DNA of 64,000 nt from assembly GCA_009760855.2 (NCBI GenBank), contig WPIO01000173.1:97501-161500 (forward strand), given 5' to 3'. This DNA is from Cristatella mucedo (taxonomy: Eukaryota; Bryozoa; Phylactolaemata; Cristatellidae). The notes below the pieces were generated by a model. The model was not told the DNA's origin and ran no database searches. It saw only the letters and a program-made list of their open reading frames with translations. Shown here in pieces: positions 21,048-33,639 of this stretch (position 1 is the first letter of the stretch; each line of letters begins with the position of its first letter). The translations under genes were made by a program, and so were the position numbers.

Positions 21048-21940
21048 TATAATAATAAAATTAACAATATGAATGCACTTGGTAAAGCGCCCTTAGAGAA
21101 CTTAATCTCTTTCTAGGCGCTTTACATTTGCTGCAAAGTGAAATGCAATTGAATGGTAAATAAAATCATGCTCAAAAAACAAAAAAATTAATAACATGGT
21201 TTGGGGTGACATGCACAGGGTCAGCATGCAAATATGGTTAGTGGCAGCATGCACAGTGTCAGCACACATAAGCACGTGAAGGACGAATCACAGGGATCCA
21301 CTAAATGCTGTCCTAAATAGGCGTGTTTTTAAGTTCCATGTAAATGTGTTCAGGTCAGATGTTCTGACGCAGGTATGGAGAGAGTTCCAGGCTTTGGAAG
21401 CATACGAACTAAATGCACGGTCTCCAAAGGATTTAGGGTTTGTACGAGGTATTTGTAGACTGTTGGATTCCGAAAAGCAGATGGTACGATGCTTGGCCTG
21501 ATGGAGTAGTACATCTGAGAGATAGGCGGGAGCCATAGAATGAAGAGACCTAAAAGTGAGCGACAAAACCTTGAAGTCAATCCGTTGCTTGACTGGTAGC
21601 CAGTGCAGGTCAGCGTTAAGTGGAGTAATGTGGCAACTGCGACGCTCACGACAGACAAGCTTAGCTGCAGAGTTTTGCACCACCTGCAATCGCCTGATCG
21701 CGCGTGCTGGTAGGCCAGCGAGCAGTGAGTAGCAGAAGTCGAGACGGAATGTCACGAATGCATGGCCTGACTTGGACGTGGTATCCTTATCTAAACAAGC
21801 CCGAATTTTAGCAATGTTATGAAGCTGAAATAAGGCAGATTTGACTGTGAAGCTGATATGGTCGTCTAACGAGAGGTCGCTTTGGAATATGACACCTATA
21901 TTTCGAACTGATTCAACTTAAGATATGCTGGCAGAGCTAG
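21048..21940 (-). mobile_element. L2-A LINE nested in the opposite-strand copy
   Basis: The (ATT)-type tail starts at about 21048 and the hairpin follows. A single frame at 21288-21755 covers the C-terminal RT ORF (VTFRLDFCYSLLAGLP to SSYASKAWNSLHTCVR), and the copy ends (5') near 21935. The host copy is collinear across the gap: its reading passes from LADVIAKH before to FYADD after. Confidence 0.85.
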
Positions 21941-23039
21941 TCTTTCAATTTTATGCGGATGACACTGAGTTGTACCTTTGCTTTGATCCCTGTAAGCCGT
22001 CGAGCACCTTGAATCCTCTTAGTCCACTTGCTGCATGTATTGATGACATCCGCACATGAATGACAGCAAATTTTTTAAAACTAAACGATGGTGAAGCTAA
22101 CTTACTAGTTATGGGAAACCCAGTGTGATTCAGAAATTGGAAATGCTGACGCTCAAAATTGGCTCAGCCAACACATCTCCTGTTGAATCTGCTCGAAATC
22201 TAGGTGTTATGTTTCAAAGTGACCTCTTGTTAGACGACCACATCAGCTCCACAATCAAATCTGACTACTTTCAGCTACATACCATTGCTAAAATTCGGGC
22301 TTGTTTAGATAAGGATAGCACATCTAAATTGATCCATGCATTTGTGACATCCCGACTTATCTCTGTAACTCGCTGCTTACTGGCCTACCGGCATGTGCAA
22401 TCAGGCGATGACAGCCGGTGCAAAACTCTGCAGCTAGGCTTGTCTGTCGTGAACTACGCAGTTGCCACATCAAACTACTTCTCGCCGACCTGCGTTGGCT
22501 ACTAGTCAAGCAATGGATCGACTTCAAAGTTTTGTCGCTCACTTTTAGGTCACTTCATTCTTTGGCTCCAGCCTATCTGTCAGATCTACTCCCCCACCGG
22601 GCCAAGCATCGTACCCCTTGCTTTTCGGAATCCAACAGCCTACAAATACCTCATAGAAATCTCAAATCCTTTGGAGACCGTTCATTTAGTACGTATGCTC
22701 CCAAAGCCTGAATCCCAATTTTGACTTCCGACACTACATCTGCTGTCTTGACAACATTAATAAAAAAATACACCTAGTATTGACAGCATTTAGTGGGTCT
22801 ACGCGACTCATCATTTATTTGCTTACGTGTGCTGAAGCTGTTATATACTGCCACTGAACACTCTTTCATGTTGATTCTGTGCATATCATCCCTAACCAGG
22901 TTATTCATATTGTTTAGCAAGCATGACACCACTTGCCATTTGATCTTGTTTCCTTTGCAGCAATCGTGAAGCACCTAGAAAGAGATTGAGTTCTGTCAGG
23001 AGGTTTTATCAATTGTATTATTGTTCTAATTATTATTGT

Positions 23040-23170
23040 TTATTGAGCACGTTACCACTGAAAATCCTATCGTGCTTCAGCTGCTGCCAATGTAAAGGAC
23101 ATAGACAGAGATCGAGTCCTCTGAGGCCAGACATCGAATGCATTATTGCTATTTTTAGTCAAATCTAATA
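23040..23170 (+). repeat. L2-A 3' UTR and tail fragment
   Basis: A second, diverged copy of the 3' UTR end (TGCTGCCAATGTAAAGGACA, then GAGTCCTCTGAGG) directly after the preceding tail. Confidence 0.55.
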
Positions 23171-23364
23171 CAAAATGAAGCGATTAGTTTATCAAACTAG
23201 TTATTCTCTAATATCTTCTACTCTTGCGATTGATACAGAACTACTTTCGTACGTTTGAGCTCTGAGGCGTATGTAAAGTTTCGCGACAGGTATTAAGTTT
23301 TCTGAAGGCTCTAGAAGAATTAGTTTTAGGTTTAATTTTAAGAATATAGACTTGTTTTGCTAAG

Positions 23365-23515
23365 GATTCTAGCCAATGAGGTGTTCACTCTGCACGATCT
23401 TGGTTGTGCGTTCAAGCCCTTAATTGTACGAGACTTCATCGCCAACTGCCAGTGAAGGTAATAGTAAGGAAAGGCTCTTCTGCCACTACGTAAATGAGGC
23501 TAAGCTCAAACAGCG
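23365..23515 (+). repeat. tRNA-derived SINE, diverged copy
   Basis: Box-B-like GCGTTCAAGCCC near 23411, then CCAGTGAAGG and AAGGCTCTTCTGCCACTACG as in the other SINE copies. Old copy. Confidence 0.6.
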
Positions 23516-23519
23516 AAGT

Positions 23520-24257
23520 TTTCAGCAGATTCTCACGGTCTAAATGACAAATACAGCAGAGTAGTGTCACTATATAAGTGGTATCCTATTCCGCGGGTCC
23601 TGATCGCTGATTAAGGATGCTGAGTATAAATCGTGATCAAGAAAAGACCAAGGAGAACAGCAAATGACCGAGGACGAACCCTGGAGGCTCTCCATAGGTA
23701 CTGGTCAAGATGATGAGTCTGGCCCCCTTACGACGTTAATGGAACAAGATCGGATAAGTACGATTACAAAACATGCCAGTACCTCATCAACCAGACTGAC
23801 GGCCATTCTCATCAACGTTGTCGTAGGCAGCTGATCTAGCAGTGCTAGGACAGTGATATTCCGGTCATCGTTGCAACATAGAATGTCATTGCTTTCATGT
23901 AAGAGAGCAGTTTCAGCATTGGACTTTCGCTTGAACCTCGACTGACGTTATTATGAAATTGTATTCTTTTCACTGTGGATTGCCAGCTGCTTAGCGGATA
24001 TTTTAAAAAGTATTTTTAACAAAATATGTAACATGGTAAGCTGGGCGATAGTATGCAAGCACCTCTGTATTTAGTGTAGACTTTTTATTGCGAATAAAAA
24101 ATTGACCAATTTGACAGACTTGGGAACATCACCTTTTCCAGAGATGCAATTACAATATCGGTTATGGTTGAGCTACCTTTATCTGGCAGTTGAGACCACA
24201 GAGGAGATGGTATAGGGTCTTCAGGAGACGAGCTATTTTTACTAGACCTTAATGAGG
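23520..24257 (-). mobile_element. Family B LINE, older copy, 3' portion
   Basis: It aligns by eye with 25330-26060 in the same orientation (shared GTTCGAGTATAAA-type blocks and GGGTCTTCAGGAGACGAGCT near 24214). It covers the RT core region but has no 3' tail. Its 5' continuation reappears at about 26656, showing that the copy at 24258-26655 inserted into it. Confidence 0.65.
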
Positions 24258-26655
24258 TTGCCAATTCGTATATGTAATGTAATGTTATGTATATTTATCT
24301 GTAACTCAAAGCCGTAAAGACAAAGTGGGTGTTACGCAGGAGAGTTCAGTATAGCGAACTAACAGCCTAAGCGGCTTTCGGTATGCAATCGGTAGCCAAA
24401 AGACTTCATCTCACGAAAGAAAGAGAAAGTGGGAGGTATAGCAGAGTCAAGGGAGAGCAGTTGAGCTAGTGAGTAGCATGAAAGTAGCAGCTCAGGACCG
24501 CTGAAAAAGATGAGCCATAGTTGAGTCGACATAGGACATAGTCGACAGTAGGAGAGTAGTTTTCGTTGTGGAAGAATTGTGGAAGCGAGTTCCACAGTCT
24601 AGGACCTACTGAGCTAAAGCTTCTGTCGCCAACGGTCTTTAAGCGGAAAAATGGAACAGCTAATTTATTTTCATTCAGGACCTGAGGGCACGAAGAGGCC
24701 GAAACTGGTGCAGCAGTTTAGCTAGGTAGGGAGGAGCCAAGCCGTGGTGGGCCTTGTGAGTCAGCTCAAGAACTTCGCTCTGTATTCGTTGATTAAACTT
24801 CATTCATCCTTAAGGTCCTAGAAGTGTGATTAAATGTCTCCTTTGCTTTTTAAGCAAAGAAGACCCCAGGTCAAACTTCTAGGACTTAGAAACTAGCCTC
24901 GCAGCCATATTTATAGCCAGCTGCAGTGGCCTAGTTGCTTTCTTGGGTAGCCCAACCAGAAGAGATTTGCAATAATCAAGCCGAGACAGAACTAATGAGC
25001 TAGTTAAATGTTTTGCTAGCCAATATGGAAGAAAGCTCCTAATCTTTGATAGGGATCCGGCAAGATGGCTAGCTGCAAAAGCAGTCTTCTGAGATAAGCT
25101 TTAAAAATTTAAGCAGCTTTCAATACCGCCACCTAAATTTCGAGCACTTGGTGATGGAGGTGCGACAACATTCCCTATTAGAAAAGCTAAGCCTTCTAAT
25201 TCAGAAACATGTTTAGGGTGTCATATTAGCAACAGTTTGGTTTTATTGTAATTTAGTTTCATAAAGCTTTCCGGCATTCAGGATTTATTGTCGGCAAGGC
25301 AAACATTCAGTTTATCAGTTGCTGCAGCAGATTCCGACGGTTTGAATGACAAATACACGTGAGCATCTTCAGCATTAAAGTGATATCCTATTCCATGGAC
25401 TTTAATTTATTTTTCTCAGAGGTTGAGTATAAACGGAGAATCGCAAGGGGTCGAGGACGGACCCTTGAGGGATTCCACAAGTGGCCCGTCTCACGTGTGA
25501 GACCTTACACCCACACGGCACTGATTGATTACGATTGGACGACTACGATTTAAACCATGCTAGTGCCTCGTCTGCCAGACCAATCGTCGTTCTAAATTGT
25601 TCGAGTAGAACGTTATGATCAATGGTATCGAAGGTAGCTGACAGATCTAGCAGCGCTAGTGCAGTGACATCCCCGTCATTGTTGACACGTAGAATGTCAT
25701 TTTTCACAATGAGGAGAGCAGTTTTAGCTGAGCGCTGCCGCTTGAACCCCGTTTGAATGCTTCTGACATTGCATTCTTTTTAAATAAGAGCAACCAGCTG
25801 CTCAATGGCAATTGTGTCAATAATATGTGACAGGAAAAGAAAAAGAAACTGGGCGATAGTTTGCAAGGACCTCCGTATATATTCCAGGCTTTTAAAGTAT
25901 GAGTCTAACCATGGCCAATTTGACGGACTTGGGTACAAGACGTTTTTTCAAGGAAGCATTATACATCTTGGTTGTAGCAGGGCTAAGTTGGTTTGCCAGT
26001 GAAGACCACATAGATGATGGTATAGGGTCTTCAGGAGACGAGCTCTTTTCACTAGAGTTTATTAAGGTAGCCACAACGCATTTAGAAACCTTTGGAAAAT
26101 CTTTTAAGACAGGTCACAGATTGTAGTTCTATAATTGTTTTACTCGGAGGGGGCTTTACGAAGGCACGACTGTGCACAATTTTTTCAGTAAAAAAGGCTG
26201 AAAACGTTTCGGCTGACTCTGTAACATCTGGGAATTTAGACCTCTCAGCATCGGCCAGTAAATTGTTTACTTACATATAAATTTGTGTTGGGTCCAACTG
26301 GCAGGAATTCAGTTTTCGAGTGTAAAAAACGTCCTGGCATTTTAAGCTTCCGGGTGTAAACTCAAAGGAAGTCTTTTAAAATTGACAATATCTTCATCAG
26401 ACTCCGATTTCTTAAAACGACGTTCAAGCCGGAGCTAAACACGGTACATCCTTTGAAGTTTATTTTTGTAAATTGAAAAGAATATCCACGACTCTGTACA
26501 CGGATAGAATGAAAGTTAGCATGCTTGTCAAGAGCACTCCTGTGTGACATTTTCACTGCATCAGTGACAATATCGAGGCTATCGGTCGAGTCTGCGTGCA
26601 TATGAAGAAGACCTGCATCACAAAAGTATTTAAAAAATGTGACTATGCATGCAGA
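24258..26655 (-). mobile_element. Family B LINE, long copy nested in an older one
   Basis: The (TGTAA/ACATT) tail is at 24271-24288 (minus orientation) with the family 3' UTR next to it. The C-terminal RT ORF follows (to about 24890). The RT core shows LLDLSATFDTIDHN near 25615-25670 and a mutated FNAEDAHVYLSF (a YADD relative with an altered first residue) near 25340-25380, between stops. The 5' end near 26640 is poorly defined. It contains a local inverted duplication at 24815-24885. Confidence 0.7.
24815..24885. repeat. Inverted repeat hairpin inside the LINE
   Basis: The arms GTCCTAGAAGTGTGA and TCAAACTTCTAGGAC are complementary but for one base. An inner palindrome CTTTGCTTTTTAAGCAAAG lies at 24841-24859. 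One arm corresponds to normal family B sequence; the other is an inverted copy. Confidence 0.8.
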
Positions 26656-27340
26656 ACACATAAAGGTCTTTAAAGAAAGGTCTCTGGTTGCAATTCAGCA
26701 ATTGCTTTAGTCAGAGTGGCCTCATGGAATCGCGAATGTGCATAATTTTCTTAGTGAAGGAGGCTGAACACTTTTACAGACAAAAGCTGAGAAAAATAAT
26801 TTTGGGAATTGAATGCAGCACAAGAATATCCGGGTCCGTAGGCTTTAAGTATAAGTCACTTGCAAAATTAATCCTCGCAAACGGACGCTAGTAAAAGTTA
26901 AATTCACGTATTGCACCCGTTAGCAACATTAAAAACATCGATTTATACAAATCAATGAGGCAATTTTTAGGTTTTGCCGAGGCAGATTTACTTGCCAACT
27001 TTGGATCCGGAAGATCATTTAGATTTGGACGAAAAAGTAGTAGGAGATAGTCCCCCGCTAAAGCTACGTTTAACTTCAAAATTTTATCCTCAACAACTCC
27101 CGTTTTTAGATGCATTTGCACTTCCGATCTAGGAAAAAGTGAAAGCCGGCCGAGTCCTGCCTTGAGCCTAATGCTCGAATAAGGAAGGCTATGAAATAAG
27201 CGTTTACAGGGAAGCTGCCACGGTGATGCCTGAAGATTGAGTCAGTCAAAAATAAAGTCCTAATTTTTGGCGATGGGTTTGAGTTGCTGTAGAAGTTGGA
27301 TACGGGAAGATTTGGCAATATAGGCTTAGAAAGCAATCCC
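26656..27340 (-). mobile_element. Family B LINE, 5' continuation of the older copy
   Basis: 26660-26790 aligns by eye with 26100-26220 (shared TGCACAATTTTTTCAGTAAA-like block), so this is the same region of the element. The left limit of the element towards 27340 is uncertain. Short minus frames at 26888-27121 and 27106-27336 may be ORF1-like remnants. Confidence 0.5.
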
Positions 27341-27925
27341 GAGATACCATTCTACTATGCCGAATAAGTACTGATTGCCAAAGAACATCTTGACACAGAC
27401 TCCGTTGTCGACACCGGTAGCACAGCCGGCGCGCCCAACACACAGCTGTGGCCGAGACGCGACCGGAGGCTACCGTCCGCCTACGGAGATTATAGGCTCA
27501 CTATTTGGTTCTTTGCTATTCATTCACTCATTTGTTGCATTGCCGTCGCAATTAGTGTTTTTTGCGCATACGGGCTTATCTTTTGGCGTTCTTTTGCCCA
27601 GCTCGACACGGGATCATTAGATATCAGCAGCCTCGTGGCTGCTCCTGGTCTTCCGGAATTTGACCAGCTGTTGCTTGCTGGTATGTATGGGCGGGGCGAG
27701 CGGATCCGAGAAATAGCGGAGGCACGACGTAGATAGGGGCATTACGACTTGGACTTCAGGCTGAGTTGTCGCTTACTGTACGAGGAAGGGATAAAGTACT
27801 CACGGCTGCTGGAGCCTACTACTACGACCTTTGTGTGTCGTCACTTAAATTTGAGCTCCAGGTGAGTAGGGGAAGAAGAACGAGAAATACTAATAACTAA
27901 TCTGGCTAAAAATGATAAGTCTTAA
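27341..27925. other. No gene recognised; GC-rich patch
   Basis: Contains a GC box-like GGGCGGGGCGAGCGG near 27690. No gene or repeat identified. Confidence 0.4.
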
Positions 27926-27929
27926 TTGC

Positions 27930-28860
27930 TAGTTATTGGAAAACCCAGTGAGATTCAGAAATTTGAAAGGCTGACGCTCAAAATTGGCTCTGCAAGCATA
28001 TCTCCTGTTGAATCAGCACACAATCTATGTGTCATGTTCCAAAGTGACCTCGTTAGACGACCACATCAGCTCCGCAGTCAAACCTGCCTACTTTCAGCTA
28101 CATGACATTGCTTAAATTCGGGCTTGTTTAGATAAGGATACCACGTCTAAGTTGGTCCATGCATTCGGGACATTCCGTCTTGACTTCTGTAACTCACTGT
28201 TTGCTGGCCTACCAGCATGTGCGATCAGGCGATTACAACTGGTGCAAAAGTCTGCAGCCAGGCTTGTCTGTCGTGAGCATCGCAGTTTCCACATTACTTC
28301 CTTCTCGCCGACCTGCATTGGCTACCAGTCAAGCAACGGATCAACTTCAAGGTTTAATTTCTCACTTTTAGGTCAATTCATTTTTTGCGCCAGCCTATCT
28401 GTCAGATCTACTCCCCACCAGGCCAAGCATCGTACCACCCACTTTTCGGAATCTAACAGTTTACCAATACCTCGTACAAACCTTAAATCTTTTGCAGACC
28501 CTGCATTTAGTTCGTATGCTCCCAAAGCCTGGAACACACTCCCGACTTGCAGCACAACACTTCCTGACTTGACCAAATTTAAAAAGAACTTAAAAACACA
28601 CCTATTTAGGAAAGCATTTAGTGGGTCCCTGCGAGTCGACTTTCCATTGCTTATGCGTGCTGCCACTGTGAATGCGGCCACTAACCACACTTGCCTGCTG
28701 AACCTGTGCATGTCACCCCTAACCATAGTAATAATGTTGTTTATCAACCGTGATATTAATCACTATCCAATTGGGTGTCACTTTGCAGCAAATGTAAAGC
28801 ACCTGGAAAGAGATTGAGTACTCTGAAGCTGCTTTATTAAGTGCATTGTTATTATTATTA
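27930..28860 (+). mobile_element. L2-A LINE, 5'-truncated copy with full 3' end
   Basis: Covers the C-terminal RT ORF (28152-28600, frame-shifted once near 28300), the 3' UTR, hairpin and (ATT)n. The TSD could not be read. Confidence 0.85.
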
Positions 28861-28861
28861 T

Positions 28862-30009
28862 AGAGTATCCTTGCTTGTTTTCCCCGATCGTTTAGCTGCT
28901 TTTAATACGATAGATCGCCAAGTACTTCTTCTTGAGCGTGTACCATATCGCCTAGGCTTCACTTGCGATGCTTTTAATTGGTCCAGGTCATATCTCAGTG
29001 GACGACTCCAGAGTAATAATGTGAACGAACAAAGGCCGTCCAAAGGACCACTTGAAACATATGGGGTACCTCAGTGATCTGTTTGATCCTGTTTTTTTCA
29101 GTGTTAATACTATTCCACTTGCCGATGTGATTGCCAAGCACATCCTAGGATTTCACTTCTGTGCGGATGACACTTAGTTGCACCTTTGCTTTGATCCCTC
29201 CCAGCTCTCCAGCAAGTCAAATTTTCTTACTTTCCTTCCTGCAGATATTGACTGCATCCGAAAATTGACGGTAGTACATTTTCTTAAACTTAATGATGAT
29301 AGGACCAACTTAATTGTAATGAGCAAACCTAGTGTGTGATTCAGAAATATAAAAAGCTAACGCTCAAAATCTGCCTTGCTACAATAACAATATCTCCAGT
29401 TGAATCTGCACAAAATCTAGGCGTCGTGGTTTCCAAAGTGATCTTTCATATGAAGACCACACGGATCTATAGTCAAGTCTGCCTACTTTCAGCTACATAA
29501 CATCGCTGAAATTTAAATCGATTCTACAATTAAATTGATCCATGCCATTGCGATATTCCGTTTTGAATTATGTAACTCACTGCATGTTGGTCTACAGGTC
29601 CCTTGCCTTATGGCCCTTACAGCTGGAGCCAATTTCTCTAGCTAGGCTTGTCTGTCGTGAGCGTCGCAGTTCCCACATCTCACCACTTCTTGCCGACCTA
29701 TATTAGCTTCCAGTCAACCAAAGGACGACTTCAAGGTTTTGTCGCTAACTTTTAGGTCCCTTCATTCTTTGGTTCCGGCCTCCATATCAGAGTTACTCCC
29801 TCACCAGGCCCAGCATAGTATCACCAGTTTTTCGGAAATTAACTATTTACCTATACCTCGTACAAACCTCAAATCCTGTGGAGACCCTGCCTTTAGTTCG
29901 TATGCTCCTAAAGCCTGGAAATCACTTCCGACTTGCGTCACGACCACACCTATTTATGACAGCACTTAATCGGTACATGTGATTTGTCCTTTATGCACTT
30001 ATGCGTGCT

Positions 30010-30042
<33 letters not shown>

Positions 30043-30670
30043 TCACTTGATAAAGCGCCCTCAGGGAACTTAATCTCTCTCTAGGCGCTTTAAATTTGCT
30101 GTAAAGTGAAATGCAATTGAATGGTAAGTAAAATCATGTTTGAAAAACAAACGAAATGAATAATATGGTTAGGGGTGACATGCACAGGGTCAGCATGCAA
30201 ATGTGGTTAGTGGCAGCATGCACAGTGTCAGCACGCATAAGCACATCAAGGACGAATCACAGGGATTCACTAAATGCTGTCCTAAATAGGTGTGTTTTTA
30301 GGTTCCTTTTAAATGTGGTCAGGTCAGGTGATGTTCTGACGCAGGTCGTGAGGGAGTTCCAGGCTTTGGGAGCATATGAACTAAATGCACGGTCTCCAAA
30401 GGATTGACGGTTTGTATGAGGTGTTTCTAGACTGTTGGTTTCCGAAAAGGGGGTAGTACGATGCTTGGCCTGATGGGGTAGTATATCTGACAGATAGGCT
30501 GGAGCCATAGAATGAAGTGACCTAAATACTGTTGCAAGCTGCCACTAACCACACTTACATACTGACCCTGTGCAGGTTACCCTAACCTCGATCGTGTTTC
30601 ATTGGCAGCAAATGGAAAGCGCCTAGAAAGAAAGTGAGTTCTGTAAGGGCACTTTATCAAGTGTACTAAT
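28862..30670 (+). mobile_element. L2-A LINE copy interrupted by a nested copy
   Basis: It starts in the RT finger region (DRLAAFNTIDRQVLL), runs through GVPQ near 29065 and a decayed YADD region near 29160, then the C-terminal ORF to 29970. The 3' UTR breaks at about 30009 and resumes at about 30532 (CTGCCACTAACCACACTTAC), ending with the hairpin and tail near 30670. Confidence 0.8.
30010..30530 (-). mobile_element. L2-A LINE nested in the 3' UTR of another copy
   Basis: (AAT)n at 30012-30041, then the hairpin, 3' UTR and the last 83 codons of the RT ORF in one open frame (30257-30508). Minus orientation, 5'-truncated. Confidence 0.85.
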
Positions 30671-31414
30671 AATATTTTTGTGTGAGAAGCCGTTCCACTT
30701 CCGTTTCTCCTTTTTACAAGTTGTTTCTTCCACTATTTAATGGCCGATTCCGACGTAATATATAAGCTCCCATCTATGTTCTGGTGACCCTCTTATTGAC
30801 CTATGTTTTGATCACTGGCAGACGAAGGCCAGCATCTCAAGGTCCACATGAACCCGGAACCAACATGTCATGTGGCAAATTCTTCGTAGGCACCCATTCG
30901 CTCTGCCGTGACTGACGCTTCACGTACTTGGGTCTGACTACGCCTATGGCTTTAATCTTATCTGACCTTCCAGCAGATGGTTCTGTTTGGTCTGGGTGAG
31001 GTCCTCGCTGTTAACGATCGGGGCTTGGGCTTTTCTTGGGCACTGTACTGATGATGCGAACTGTTATACGTATATATCTCTAATGCATTGTGTAGATATG
31101 AAATTTAGAGTACGAAGACAGCTACTTAAATTAAGGGTCATCGAGGCCGACGTTATACATTTCGGCAGTCTATTGTTATTTACGAACTAGAAAACTATAA
31201 ATATGTTCAGTAGAAATCTCTCTTCTTCTACGCTTACGAAATCTGACCATCATGTTTTCAAATAACTGTAACTTGATGAATGCTTTATGAAATAAGTCAA
31301 TTCTGCATAAACAAGATTTAAAACACCTAAAAGTCGCACTAACCTAGATATCGCAGCCAATAAATGGTACTTGACAAATATATATTTTATCACCTTTCTG
31401 ATATTTCATTGACT
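30671..31414. other. No gene recognised
   Basis: No repeat or coding evidence. Confidence 0.45.
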
Positions 31415-31640
31415 GGCTATAATAATGCACTTGCTAAAGCGTCCTCGGAAAACTCAATCTCTTTCTAGGCGCTAAACATTTGCTGCAAAGGGAAACGCGA
31501 TTGAATGGTGAGTAATATCATGCTTGATAAACAGCATGAATTACATGGTTAGGGGTGACATGCACAGGGTCAGCATGCAAGTGCGGTTAGTGGCAGCATG
31601 CACAGTGTCAGCAACGCATAAGCACATGAAGGGGGATTTG
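31415..31640 (-). mobile_element. L2-A 3' end fragment
   Basis: Hairpin, GCTGCAAAGGGAAACGC and the 3' UTR up to GTCAGCAACGCATAAGC; minus orientation and strongly 5'-truncated. Confidence 0.8.
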
Positions 31641-31865
31641 CAGGAGTTATCCCACTCCTATAGGAATACTATAGCAGCTTCGTCCCTCAAAATGCGTCTA
31701 TTGACATTTCTCAAAAACCAAGTGACCAACAGGCGTGCTAATATGCACAAACAACAAGGGCAACGTTATTTATCTTTTAATGTAACCATAGTGCCACTTT
31801 GACCTACTGATGACCTGAAAAAAGTCAAGGTCAAAACGCTTCGGTATATCCCTTAGGTTTGATTC
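31641..31865. other. Unassigned spacer between two L2-A copies
   Basis: No match to other parts of the window. Confidence 0.35.
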
Positions 31866-32705
31866 AAGCAGATTCGTTTACAAAGCGACCTCTCGTTAGA
31901 CGACCACATCAGCTCCACAGTAAAGTCTGCCTACTTTCAGCTACATAACATTGCTAAAATTCGGGATTGTTTAGATATGGATACCACTTCCAAGTTGGTC
32001 CATGAATTTGTGACATCCCATTTTGACTTCTGTAACTCACTGCTTGCTGGCCTACCGGCATGTGCAATCAGGCGATTACAGCTGGTGCAAAACTCTGCAG
32101 CTAGGCTTGTCTGTCGTGAGCATCGAAGTTTCCACATCACACGACTTCTCGCCGACCTGCACTGGCTACCAGTCAAGCAATGGATCGATTTTAAGATTTA
32201 GTCTTTCACTTTTAGGTCACTTCATTCTTTGGCTCCAACCTATCTCTCAGATCTACTCCCCCACCAGGCCAAGCATCGTACCAACCACTTTTCGGAATCC
32301 AAAATTTATCAATACCTCGTACAAACCATAAATCCTTTGCAGACCCTGCATTAAGTTCGTATGCTCCCAAAGCCTAAAACTCACTCCCGACTTGCATCAT
32401 AACATCCTCTGACTTGACCACATTTAAAAAGAACTTAAAACACACCTATTTAGGACAGCACTTAGTGGTTCCTGTGACTTATTTTTCATGTGCTTATGAA
32501 TCCTGAAACTGTGCATGCTGCCACTAACCACATTTGCATGCTGACCCTGTACATGTCACCCCAACCCTGTTATTCATGTTGTTTATCAAGCATGATGTTA
32601 CTCACCATTCAATTGCGTTTCCCTTTGCAGTGAATGCAAAGCGCGTAGAAAGAGTGAATTATTTGAGGGCGCTTTATCAAGTGCATAATTATTATATTTA
32701 TAATG
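31866..32705 (+). mobile_element. L2-A LINE, 5'-truncated copy
   Basis: Begins in the LSLDDHISS region and runs through FVTSHFDFCNSLLAGLPAC (31977-32201 open frame), the rest of the ORF with stops, then the 3' UTR, hairpin and tail near 32705. Confidence 0.85.
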
Positions 32706-33635
32706 CATTCTAGAAATACGTTAAACCTCTTAAAAGATGCAGAACTCTTTTGTTTAGCCAGGGTTTCTTCTAAAAAGTAAATACATTTTATATGACCTTC
32801 TAAAAATTGCATTAATCAGAAGAGTGTCGGTCATACGACTTCAAAGGCCAGTGGCGCTATACTCACTTCACATACAACCAAACTTGAGAAATCCTTCAGT
32901 AAAAGAAGTCGACCAGAGCACATATTCCAAATTTCGAGTCTATTAGGCCACTGATGGCCTAACTGTGGCATCTCAAGGGTGCAAAGTATAACTGTTCAGG
33001 AAGCTCAAAGTTTCCAGCTGATAGCTCAACCAGCTGGCAGCACATGGCTTGATGTAAAAAAACCCATAACCGTCATAAATGGTTGCCAATATATTTTTCT
33101 GGTGGATCACAATCATACATTTTAAGTTTATCGGATCACTATCATCGGAGATATGAGATAAGCATGATGCCGAAGGTAGGCATGATAGCCTTCATACAGC
33201 CGGCCGGCAGTTAAACCACCCTAGAGTCTGGCCTGCGCTCGCCAAGATAAATCTCAAGCTATAAACGACATTAACGAGAACTCAAAATCACCTCTTATTC
33301 CCTTTAATAGAATCGAATCAACATTTTTAGACTGATTCCAAGTAAACGACGCGCTAGCTCCATCTAAGTCACCACGCTAACCGCCGGCCACCGTCCTACG
33401 TTGACTCGTGGATTGTGGCCGTCACAGAAATCAGAATATAATCCCAAGATTCAGTAGGTGCAGCGTTAATGGACTCCTTAGCTGCGGCGGCCACTGCAGC
33501 AGTAAATTCTCAATGCATTATCACTTATGATTATCAACTTGCCAAAAATAATCAATTCCGATTTCTGAACTGACGTAGACATATCAATATATATATCTTT
33601 CTGCCAAGTAAATAAGGAGCGGTTCTTGAAATGCC
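32706..33635. other. No gene recognised
   Basis: No coding or repeat evidence. Confidence 0.45.
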
Positions 33636-33639
33636 GTTT

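Larger units (their letters stand above)
19190..23038 (+). mobile_element. L2-A LINE, most complete plus-strand copy (EN and RT)
   Basis: The 5' part matches the endonuclease domain: near 19440-19560 it has FSTTFCALTDSMSLVTHVHG, then the linker region at 20170-20370. The RT finger (DLLSAFDSIDHEVLFE) lies near 20665-20720, GVPQG near 20970, and FYADDTELYLCFDP near 21948-21990. The C-terminal part and the 3' UTR/hairpin/tail run to 23038. Two minus-strand L2-A pieces are inserted in it, at 19709-19775 and 21048-21940. A local duplication of the RFSSE/GVPQ region occurs near 20820-20980. Many stops; inactive. Confidence 0.8.

Noticed and set aside
22357-22542. 61-codon frame identical to one at 43811-43996
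   Set aside because: Both are antisense to the RT ORF of L2-A copies; the identity reflects shared repeat DNA, not a gene.
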